A stretch of 64,000 nucleotides of DNA from Chelonoidis abingdonii (Eukaryota; Chordata; Testudines; Testudinidae): the NCBI RefSeq assembly GCF_003597395.2, contig NC_133774.1:34726068-34790067 (forward strand), given 5' to 3'. A program made the position numbers and the translations under genes. This document shows, piece by piece, positions 54,468-64,000 of the stretch. Under the pieces are notes generated by a model. That model did no database searches and was not told the origin of the DNA. It saw nothing but the letters and a program-made list of their open reading frames with translations. Numbering within the stretch: the stretch's first letter is position 1; the number at the start of each line of letters is the position of its first letter.

Positions 54468-55704
54468 TGACGGAGCCTTGCGGGTCGCAACCTTCTTCCC
54501 GAAGGGGAACAGGCTTCACCGCCTGCGCCCGGCCAGACCAGCTGCAGCTGCGCGGAGCCCGCCGACTGGCCCTGCCTCCCGGCCCGCCCACTGGGCCGGG
54601 GCTCGCGCTTGGCCGGGGCCCTGCGCCCTGTTACAGGGCAACGAGACGCCAGCCCGGGGCGACAAAAGGGTCCGGCCCAAGGGCAGGCAAATGCAGCTCC
54701 AGCCAGCCCCACTGTGGGGACGGAGCGGTCCCAGCGTTGAGCCCACCCCAACCCGGGAGCGCACTGTGCGGCTCAGCCCCGCCTTGGCAGTAACGGGGCT
54801 GGACCCCGGGGAGAGGGTGGACGGGGATCCTCCGGCCCCTAGTTCCTGCTCCGGGATCTCTGGGGCCGCTCAGATGCGACGGGCCCCAAGGCCAGAGCTG
54901 TCCTGGCACTGAGCTGGAGGGCGCTAGCTAGTACAGGCCGCTTCGGGAGCGTCCTCGGATTTAGCCCGAGCATGAAATGAGCCAGCAGGTACCGTTCTCA
55001 CCAGCAACAAACAGGCTTTCCAGGACATTCGTTACAAGCTAATTAGGCTGAAAGATCCTCAGGGCAGCGACCCTGGCTTTGAATTCGTTCTGTGACGTCC
55101 AGCGCGGTGTTTGGGACAGTGTATCAATAACCAGTTTGCAACCAAGGGGTCCAGACGCTCAGTTTCACGTTATAAACATGCAATGTAATTAAAAGGAATG
55201 GTAACACCAGATGGTCTCAAAATATCCATAGTGTGCGTCATATTTTAATACAGAGCATCCTTTGTGATAACTACACAGCAACTGGTTACATGGAACAGGA
55301 ACCGTGGGACAATATTTAAAGGAGTGTTAGCTCACTCAGTACAATTAACAGCTGGAAATAAGGGGGAGCATCCAGCATTAAAGGACAAGTAAATGCTCTG
55401 AAGACCAATAACAAATGTTCCATATACCACAACTTGAGAAACCTTGATGTAATAAATCTCTGGCCAGGTAGGCCTACAGTTGTCACTGCACTGCTCACCT
55501 GTATCTTCACAGCAGCAGAATAGTTTTCAAATCATCCAAATGTAAGGACCCTATCACTTGAACAAGAGGAGAATTTCTGATAACTGATAGTGATATGGGT
55601 TTGTGATGCACATTTGACCATTTCTGATTTCATCCAGATAACCCAGCAGTACACATTCACTCTAGCCCAATTGTTACAACATAATATAACAACAAATACT
55701 ATGC

Positions 55705-55925
55705 CAGTGGATCTCAAACTTGTACTGGTGACCTGTTTCACAGAGCAAGCCTCTAAGTGCGACCCCCACCCCTTATAAACTAAAAACACATTTTTATATA
55801 TTTATCACCATTATAAATGCTGGGGGAAAAGCAGGGTTTGGAGTGGAGGCTGACAGCGCATGACCCCCCATGTAATAACCTTGTGAACCCCTGAGGGGTC
55901 CCGACCCCCAGTTTGAGAACCCCTG
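55705..55925. mobile_element. hAT-type MITE with perfect 8-bp duplication
   Basis: The ends read CAGTGGATCTCAAACTTG and CAGTTTGAGAACCCCTG (inverted). The 8-mer TACTATGC stands directly outside both ends (55697-55704 and 55926-55933), an exact hAT target duplication that points to a younger insertion. It is non-coding. Confidence 0.93.
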
Positions 55926-55933
55926 TACTATGC

Positions 55934-57480
55934 ACTTATAGTAGCAGCTTCCATCCAAGGATCCCAGATCACTCTATGAATGAGAAAGAAGTATATATTT
56001 GTACTTAGTAAGACTGGCCTATGAACCACAAAGGGAAAAGATTAAATTGTCTGCCAGTGAGGAATGAATATCAGTCATGAACATATTTTCTGAGAAACAC
56101 CCATGAAAGTTGCTGTTGCACACAATAGGATCATTTTCACTTTGGTAGGGGATGTATTGATAAATCATTGTCCACTGCACTAAACACTCACCCCAAACTA
56201 CTCCAAGAGGTTTAGAAATTTCTGAAGACCCAATAAGAGAATGTTAATGGAAATTACACCACTTAACCCTTCCCTTCAACACTCTGAAAATTTGCCTTGT
56301 AGTCACTGTCTTGCCTGGGCATTCAGAAGTTCTGTGCTATAACTTCAAACATTTGACTGAAATCTTCCTACTCTGTATTGTTAAAGGAACAACAAGGAAG
56401 TGGCATATAAAACTGGAGTTATGGCACTATGATGGTATCTTTAACCTCTAGCACTCTTTTTATCCAGTGTTTATATCTTATTTGGAGGATATGTGGAACT
56501 TCTCAATCTGTTTGACACCCCCAATTATTTCGCTATATAGTGGAAGTGAGAAGATTGGCGATAAAGAGTGAAGGACCTAAAGGGATCATAACTCCATTCC
56601 CATACAGTATCTACATGCTCCATTAAATTGCTTTGCTGCCAATTCCTGGTACTGTATGCTCTGTTATTTTAGCTGGTTGCCCTTTGACCTGGTTATGCCA
56701 GTTCCCATTATTTTTAACATAATTCAAATGCTATGTTGCTTGTTTATCCCGTTTTGACATATACTGTAATATTGTTTTACTTCTACAGTGCAGAGTCTGA
56801 TGCACATTTATGGTATGTCCAGTAAGGTACATGCTTATATGTTTAGATCTTTATACTTTGGTGTGAAATAGAGAAATGGAAACGGCTTAATGAATGATAG
56901 TGTTAAAGAACATATTTTTGCTAATTTTCTGCTTTTTTTAAAGTTTGAATTGATATCCGATATGATTTGCTGGAAATGGCAGGCTCTCATCCCAACTGCA
57001 CCCAATGCTGAGACGCTGTCTTGATATGAATTTGCTTAATTGGGGACTTTGCTTAATGGACCTGTTTTTTCTCGTGCATTAAGATATGTTGCATCTATTT
57101 AGTTCAAATATGCCCATTTGATATCACTTGACATTAACTTATTTCATGATTAATGATTTCACCAACATGTATGTGACAGAAACCTCAGGATACGACCTGG
57201 AATTCTGAGACTGCTGTGCCCCCTTTACTCTCCAGCCTGGGCTGTCTCTTACAGTGCTTTGCTAGTGACAAGCATCTAACCCCTCCAGCAGCTGTTATCA
57301 CTCAGCTGCCAGTATGCAGAGGCACACCCAGCTAAATTGAATGAATACTCATGAACTATACACAGTGAAACACAAGCAAACATCCCAAGACCCCAGCCTT
57401 GCACCCCAGGAATATACTGTCTTGCACAGCTCAAGTCCTTCTCTTGACTAGTGCAAGCTTATTAACTAGTTCACCACTTC
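55934..57480. other. Intergenic DNA, nothing recognised
   Basis: AT-rich sequence upstream of MOCS2 with no frame, RNA gene or element that I can name. Confidence 0.5.
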
Positions 57481-57482
57481 AT

Positions 57483-57605
57483 GGAATCATAGATTATTAG
57501 GGTTGGAAGGGACCTCAGGAAGTCATCTAGTCCAGCCCCCTGCTCAAAGCAGACCAATCCCCAAACGGCCCCCTCAGGGACTGAACTCACAACCCAAGGA
57601 AAGTG
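57483..57605. mobile_element. CR1 LINE 3' end
   Basis: The text 'tagggttggaagggacctca', 'gtcatctagtccagccccct' and 'agcagaccaatccccaa' is the characteristic CR1 3' consensus of birds and reptiles. It is well preserved over about 120 bp. Confidence 0.85.
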
Positions 57606-58479
57606 CACATGCACCAGCCTTTGTAACCGGAGCAGATTCCCTACGCACTTCAGACAAACTTACTGGTTAAGATAATTACAGAAAGATAGATTTTAAGTGA
57701 TTATAAGTGGTAGGTATCGAAATCAAAGACAGTTACTAAAGAAAATAAAAGGCAAACATGCAGTCTAAATCCTAAACCTTTTTAGACTAGCCATATTTGA
57801 ATCAAGCAGTTTCTCTCACCCCTCTGGATGTTGCAGGTAAGTTACAGTCTTTAATATGCAGGCTTTCCTTTTCAGCCTGGCACCAGTCTCCTCAGTTCAA
57901 GTCTTTGTCTTCCCAATGTTCTCGTTCCCTTTAGCGTAGGTGGGGGAAGGAAAGCTAATTGCATGATGCCGCAATCCTTTATTTTATACTCTCAGTCCAT
58001 GTGCCTGGAAAATACTAGCCCTGACATGGCCTGGTGGGCTTTGCTGAGTCCCAGAGTTGGGTAATCCCATTGTGTGATGGTGAATCAATGAGTTTCAGCA
58101 GATTATGACCTTTTATATGATATCTTACATGGCATGTTTTGTATGAAGTTTCACAACCATACATGAATGATGAATATTGGGGTTACAGTGTGCTCCCTTG
58201 GGTTACAATGCCACAATGTATTGTGTATATTTGAAATGTCAAAAAAAAGCCAGTTTTCCAAAACTTAAAGCAATTGTCATCATAACTGAGTGGGAACATA
58301 ATTTAAAGTGGAAAGTGTTTGAGGATCTTTTATGAGATGCCCAGAAAGCCACACTTCCAAAGACACACACAGAGCCCCTCCCCATCACCACTTTTGCTGG
58401 GCAAAAGGACATTCTGGTTAAAAGGAGATGTGGAAGCAGTGATAAAGTGTAAAAAAAAAAATCAACCTATAAAAGATGG

Positions 58480-59810
58480 GAAAATGGGAAAGTAAATGGC
58501 ATTGAATATAAGTAACTTGTTAAAAAAAAGTAGGCAACTGAAAAGGGAAGCCAAAGAAATCAATGAACTAGCAATAGCCATTAAGTCAAAAGACAATAAG
58601 AAGGCAATTTTATACATATTTTGAATAAAAACAAACCACCCAAGGTTCGTTGCTAGATGAAAACGCTAAAATTATAAATAGCTGTGTTCAAAAACCAGAA
58701 ATGTTCAATAGCTATTTCTGTTCTGTATTTGGGATGAAACAGAGGCATCTATGCATCCCAGCAGTTGTGGATCGAGCAGGAGATATACTATCTGTAACAA
58801 AGAGGACTGAGACATCATGTGGTAAAATTAAATATTTTCAAATCAACAGGCCTGGATAACTGATACACGTAACTCTACAGCTAGTATCTTTAAGACTTTG
58901 CTGAACCATAAATATTAATTTTTAACAAATCTTGGAAAATTGGTGAAAATCGAAAAGACTGAAGGACTGCCAACATAGCTCCAATATTTAAAAAGGGTAA
59001 AAGGGATGACCTAGGGAACTACAGACCTGTTAGCTTGATGTCCGTTCCAGGTAAAAATAATGGAATGGTTAATTCAGAACTCTATCAACAAGGAGTTAGA
59101 AGCTAAAAATAATAAAATCCAGTCAATGTGGTTTCATGGAAGATCGGTTTGTCAGACAAACCTGGTGCCTTTTTTTTTTTAACATAGGATTACAAGTCTG
59201 CTTCATAAAGGTAAGTATTTTGATACGGTATACTTTTATTTCTGCAAAACATTTGAGTTAATACAACATGGTATTTTGATTTTAAAAAATTGCATTATAT
59301 GAAATTAATGGGGCGTATGTCAGATGGATTAAAAACTGGTTTACAAATAGATCTCATAATGTAGCTGTTAATGGGGAGAGATTAATTTGTGGGGCTGGTT
59401 TCAATAGGGGCTCCAGGAATTGGTTCTTGGTCTTACTATTTAATATTTTTAACAATCTAGACAATGATATAAAATCTTTGCTGGTAAAGTTTGCAAATGA
59501 CATAAAGATTAGTTGGGTAGTAAAGAATGAGGAAGGCAGGTTATTGTTACGGTATGATCTAATTAGCTGCCTAAATTGTCACAGTCCAAGAAAATGCATT
59601 TTAATACAACCAAAATGCAAGGTAATACATTTGGGAACAAAAAACACAGGATTTGAGACTCTGTCTTGAGGACTAAAATGCTTTTGACTCAACATAGGCA
59701 CATTTGGGAGAAAATTAATGGCCTGAGATATGCAGGACATCAGACTAGATGAACTAAAGATTCTTTCTGACCTTAAACTCTATGAAACTATTAATCTATG
59801 TTTACTGTCA
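58480..59810 (+). mobile_element. Degraded CR1 LINE ORF2 (reverse transcriptase) fragment
   Basis: Broken frames give pieces of CR1 reverse transcriptase: around 58980 'ccaatatttaaaaagggtaa' with 'gaactacagacctgttagct' (IFKKG...NYRPVS motif), and near 59490 'gtttgcaaatgacataaaga', the decayed active-site loop. A T-run at 59169-59180 and several stops interrupt it. It is a 5'-truncated dead copy in intergenic DNA. Confidence 0.8.
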
Positions 59811-60932
59811 ATTGAAAATCAATGATTTCCTGCACTAAATAGCTCTAAATGCCAAATATGAAATGGGAGGCAGGGCTGAGTAAAGACAGGTGTTTGTAAT
59901 GGAGTTGAAAAATTTATGAAATATTGACATTGGTAATCTGGAATATTGGCTTTATATTTTTAGCATTAGAGAATTGAAAACCAAGTCCTTCTGCTTATCG
60001 TGGTTTCCTTCTCATCTTGAGGAGGGTCAGGTGGTTTACTGGAAAATTCTATTTAATATCAGAAAAAGTTTTGGCAAACTGATGTTAACATTAAGCAGAG
60101 TGACTTATTTTCTGTCTACACATCTGGAAACTGCTCATGCTCTGAAACAATTTCTACCCATTTCAACTGGTGTAAATCTGAGCTACCTGGAGGTGACGCT
60201 GGATGTACATGGCTGTAACTGAGATAAGAATATGCCTCCTGTGTGTCTCAATCCACTGCTGTCAGGAAACAAATGAGTTAAATTTTTCAAAGAAATAAAT
60301 GCTATCTTCCATTTGTGAATGAAGTGAATGATTAACTACTGTTACAAATTGAACTCTGCTCAAGACATCATGTGCCAGACGAATAGCATGTCCATTTGTA
60401 ACCGTGAATAACCTGATCATTTTCTTTTCTATTTTCCGGATTATGTATTCTTGGAGCAGTGCATCTTAAATGAAATATGTCACTTTGACAGGGTCTATAT
60501 AACCCAGCCAATAGCTGGCAAGGGGGTTAGCACACACCCCCTGAGCATGATTACATAGGTCTCACAGGTGCATGCCCTGCAAGTAGAGATTGCCATTCAG
60601 GGAACTGAGCCATGAGGGAAGTGTGGGTGGTTGGGTTCATCTGGAGCAAATTAATCATTCAGGACGACCACAAAAGTAGTGAACTCTAAAGGGTGTGTGT
60701 CTGGATTGTGGGTTGAGCTGGGAATCCAATTCACCCTGAGGCAAGGGGAAAATCAGCTGCAGGAAGCAACTCTTTGGATTTTCTTTATTTGAACCCCCAC
60801 GAAGAGCTCATCCAGCACTTCACTTGACTGACCCAGCCCTTGACAGTTATGTTCAATCATTATTGCTGACAGAGGTGGGCAGTTGTCCTATGTTGTGAGA
60901 CTCTCGTTGAAATCAGAATTTGGCCTATAGAA
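59811..60932. other. Intergenic DNA, nothing recognised
   Basis: No element or exon is seen. The 82-codon open frame near 59974-60222 has no recognisable motif or splice context. Confidence 0.45.
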
Positions 60933-61241
60933 CAGGGGTAGGCAACCTATGGCACACGTGCTGAAGGTGGCATGCGAGCTGATTTTCAGTGGCACTCGCA
61001 CTGCCCAGGTCCTGGCCACTGGTCCAGGGCACTCTGCATTTTAATTTAATTTTAAATGAAGTTTCTTAAACATTTTAAAAACCTTATTTACTTTACATAC
61101 AACAATAATTTAGTTATATATTATAGACTTATAGAAAGAGACCTTCTAAAAACATTAGAATATTACTGGCACATGAAACCTTAAATCAGAGTGAATAAAT
61201 GAAGACTCGGCACCCCACTTCTGAAAGGTTGCCGACCCCTG
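60933..61241. mobile_element. hAT-type non-autonomous element, copy 2
   Basis: It starts CAGGGGTAGGCAACCTATGG and ends GGTTGCCGACCCCTG, inverted. Internally it matches copy 1 (20359-20647) almost throughout, with an extra stretch near the left end. The flanks ctatagaa and ttctagca are only partly alike, so the duplication is unclear. Confidence 0.88.
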
Positions 61242-64000
61242 TTCTAGCATATGAAACAGAAAAACAGTGGGATTATTTACTCACCTTTGTTATCTATTAA
61301 CACACCATGGCCTTCAGACAGAAAAATGCTCTTTTAATGAAAAGGTTTGTACACATACTCCCACATACTCCGTTCAATAATATTTCTTGGGAACTTCAAG
61401 AGTTAACTGAAGCCCTTTAGCGTGGAAGTGTTCTAGTCTGCTCTCCAGTTTGTTTTTCATTTTAAAATGCAATGGACGCAAAATAACCCAGGAAGGATCC
61501 CCCTCTACTCCTGAATCCCCTCCCCCCAAATGACACAAAACAATGACAAATTAAATTATAGTAATACCAAGGAGAGAAAGTGGCAAGGAGTTGTGCTATT
61601 ATCATTTTTATATTATTTCTTAAAGTGACAGTGATGCACTTCTATCTGTGAAGATACAATCTAAGGCCCTTATCTTGCAATGAGCTGGGGAGGGGGGCAC
61701 ATTAAAGTCAATGTGGACTATTCAAGTGTAGCAATCTGCATGTGCAGAGCTCATTGCTAGATTGAGGCCTGAGAGAGAGAGAGAGAGAGAAAGGAAGAAG
61801 AAGACAGGATGCATTGGGCAGACTAGCAGAAGAATGAACTGGAGTGATTTTATTATTTCTCTTAATTTATTTTTGCTCATGACTCGCTTGCGGTGGACCG
61901 TGCAGAAAATGTGAATCCTTAAGGTCACACTGACAGTTATTGCCCTGGAATTGATATTTCTGACAAAGCATCTAGTAGCTTTCCTTTTTTTTTTTTTTAG
62001 TTCATTTTGGACCAAATTATTCTGTCAACTGTTGGTGTAAATCTTGAGCTACTGCACTGAAATCCACATTTACGTTCATGAAACTGACCACAGAACTTGA
62101 CCCATTCCTACTTCACAGTCATCTTCAAATTCTGTATGTTGATGCTAGAGCACAGTTGCAGAATCAGCTGAGTTTGCTTTAACCTGAAAAGGGGATATAG
62201 TTACTCTGTTCTTGGCTGGGTGCCCATGAAAATTCCTGGCTTTGGCCAAAACTCATAATAGAGCCAAAAGTTTGACTTTGCATTCGCATTGGGAGATCAC
62301 TAAAAATCTAATACTCATTTCAAAGCCATTGTTGTTTATTTTTGCCATCACTCTGTATAGCATTTTACAGGTAAATGAAAAGACATGGTCCCTGGCCCGA
62401 GAAGGTCAGTTAAATCAAAACACAGTAAAATAACTGATCATAGTGTAATGGAATTCTTATTTGGGGACACATAAATTGGCAGTCAGTAGACACAAATACA
62501 TCTATAGCCTCTTTTATTGTGTCTGAAATAAGCAACATGCAATAAAGCTTAGCAGTTAACAAAATTCTGATCCGCCCCTGGTTAGTGGCTAGTATCTTAG
62601 ATATACAAGCACAGACCATAATGAACCTGGCTATTGATAAGCAATATCATACATAGAAAGACTGACTCACTCCTCTTATTTCATGCATACTGAGATCAAA
62701 CATAGAAAGAACTCCCATTTTGATGATCTGCAACAACCCTATATTCCATGTTGAAAACAGCTCCGTTTGTGTGTCAGCTCTTTCATTTGTTATGGTCAAC
62801 CAGCCAGTTTAAACAAGTTTAGCTTTAACCTCCTTCAGAGATTCCACTAAAAAGAAAACAAAATTGTTTTCAATACATACCAGGAAACATTCACACCAGA
62901 GGTAAGAGGATCTGTTTCCATTGATTTCCAATCACTCCACTGAATTCCATTCTGAATTTGACCCAATCTATTAACAATAGTCATATTCTGGAACACATTT
63001 TCAAAGCCTTATTCTGGAAGGACAGAGAATTGTTCCCTGAGTTCCCATGGTGGCAGAGTGATTGAAAAGTAGAAATATAAATTTGTCTAAGGCACTATGA
63101 CCTCTAGAATTTGTGTGTGTGAGAGGTATCTCTGGTCATTTGACCAATGTCTTTAACATCCCCTTAGCACTCTTTGAAACTGTCCATTACAAAACAGATG
63201 GTGCAGTAGTTACTTTTGAAGGACTAGAAGAGCATGACCACATCTGGAACTAATCTTTTCCTCCCTGGACCAAAGATCACCCAGGTTTAAGAGGGCCTTT
63301 CGATCTAAAATGCCTTGTACAAGTACACACAAATAGAAAAAATTGAAGAAAAGCAGAACACTCTTGAACTGTACTTCAGGCACATTCTTTCTGTGTGACT
63401 GCCTCCTTTAAAGGCAGTTCTGTTTTACATGCAATTATGTTTTGCTTGCAGTCAACAGTAACAGTAAACTAAGTAGGTGGAATCAAAATGGACGTGTTGT
63501 CTGGGCACATATTGTCATGTGCTTGTGTAAAGTGTTCTCTTTTTTTAGTCACAATTCTGGTGCAGTTCCCCCAAGAGAATTTTTTTACATTTTTATAGTG
63601 CCTAGCATACCAAAGGATACAAAAATATTTCATAAACACACTGTTCAAGCAGTGCCACTCCTGAGATGTGAGGGTGCAACTAACCAGTATAACCCATGCT
63701 TGTATAGCACTGTGGAAAATGGAAAAAAAAATTGTCTGAAGGTGCTGGGCAAGCCCCTTGTTTTGCGATAGTCAGTGATTATGCAGGGCAAACATTTCAT
63801 CCCAAAGATCCTAACATTTCAAAATGCATAGTAGTCAATTCATCTACATGGGAAGAAAAAAAATGGATTGTGCCTACCTGACTGGGATTTGAACTATTTT
63901 AAATGACCTGCTTAATCTTAACTCAAATTTATTATCCTTCCATTAGGAAACAAATATTACATTATTCTGCACTAATGTCCAAAAATGCTGTAACACAGCA
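61242..64000. other. Intergenic DNA, simple repeats only
   Basis: It contains a (GA)n tract at 61771-61791 and an A/T run near 61985-62000. No gene, RNA gene or named mobile element was recognised up to the end of the window. Confidence 0.5.

Larger units (their letters stand above)
53950..54920. promoter_or_regulatory. MOCS2: CpG island / MOCS2 promoter region
   Basis: A sharp rise in G+C and CpG against the AT-rich surroundings marks a CpG-island promoter. Several GGGCGG/CCGCCC boxes (Sp1-type) occur, for example within the tandem units and near 54585. No minus-strand ATG is seen between 54468 and about 54900, compatible with a 5' UTR. Long open frames on both strands here, including one of 307 codons, come from the GC content. 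Confidence 0.8.

Noticed and set aside
53989..54912. Plus-strand open frame of 307 codons in the CpG island (with overlapping minus frames)
   Set aside because: The composition is Pro/Arg/Ala-rich, it covers tandem repeats, frames are open on both strands together, and no domain is seen. GC content explains it.
1..64000. CRISPR array, operon, phage or bacterial system
   Set aside because: The DNA is clearly vertebrate with spliced genes; the repeats are microsatellites, MITEs and LINEs, with no regular spacer pattern.
1..64000. tRNA or other small RNA genes
   Set aside because: Only tRNA-like SINE fragments were seen; no complete cloverleaf with intact A and B boxes was recognised by eye. 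A covariance-model scan would be decisive.

Overview
The window is vertebrate nuclear DNA, most probably from a turtle (a crocodilian is a weaker alternative). It has intron-rich genes with GT-AG splice sites. It carries CR1 LINE fragments, hAT, PIF/Harbinger-like and Tc1/mariner-like miniature elements, CORE-SINE-like pieces and a Gypsy-type LTR remnant. I see no bacterial-style gene organisation. Two protein genes are recognised, in the tail-to-tail order known from amniote chromosomes (ITGA2 then MOCS2).

ITGA2, the collagen-receptor integrin alpha-2 subunit, lies on the plus strand. The window opens in an intron after an (AC)n tract and holds what correspond to human exons 5-30 (423-38767). 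These cover the end of the second FG-GAP repeat, the inserted vWA/I domain, the remaining beta-propeller blades, thigh, calf-1, calf-2, the membrane helix and the GFFKR cytoplasmic tail. Twenty-four of the 26 exons are open, in the right phase, and have good splice sites (one GC donor). Exon 7 (I-domain core) carries several frameshifts and stops, and exon 13 (a calcium-binding propeller blade) loses its 3' third and its donor. The gene therefore looks recently inactivated, or produces only a shortened product: skipping exons 7+8 and exon 13 would keep the frame.

MOCS2 lies on the minus strand (54467 down to 46810). It encodes both subunits of molybdopterin synthase. Exons 1-3 encode the small sulfur-carrier MOCS2A, ending in Gly-Gly; exons 4-7 encode the catalytic MOCS2B. 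In this genome the MOCS2B start codon lies 27 nt downstream of the MOCS2A stop and in the same frame. No ATG occurs in any frame between the two start codons, and the first ATG has a poor context, which suggests leaky scanning. The 5' end sits in a CpG island (about 53950-54920) holding three tandem copies of a 90-97 bp unit, each with a forkhead-like GTAAACA core.

Region by region: 1-38767 ITGA2 exons in repeat-rich introns; 38768-46809 ITGA2 3' UTR and the convergent intergenic region; 46810-54467 MOCS2; 54468 to about 54960 MOCS2 promoter and CpG island; 54960-64000 gene-free DNA with hAT and CR1 copies. Notable repeat structures are a four-armed nested palindrome at 13796-14268, a rearranged Gypsy LTR at 23823-25222, and hAT elements with readable target-site duplications.
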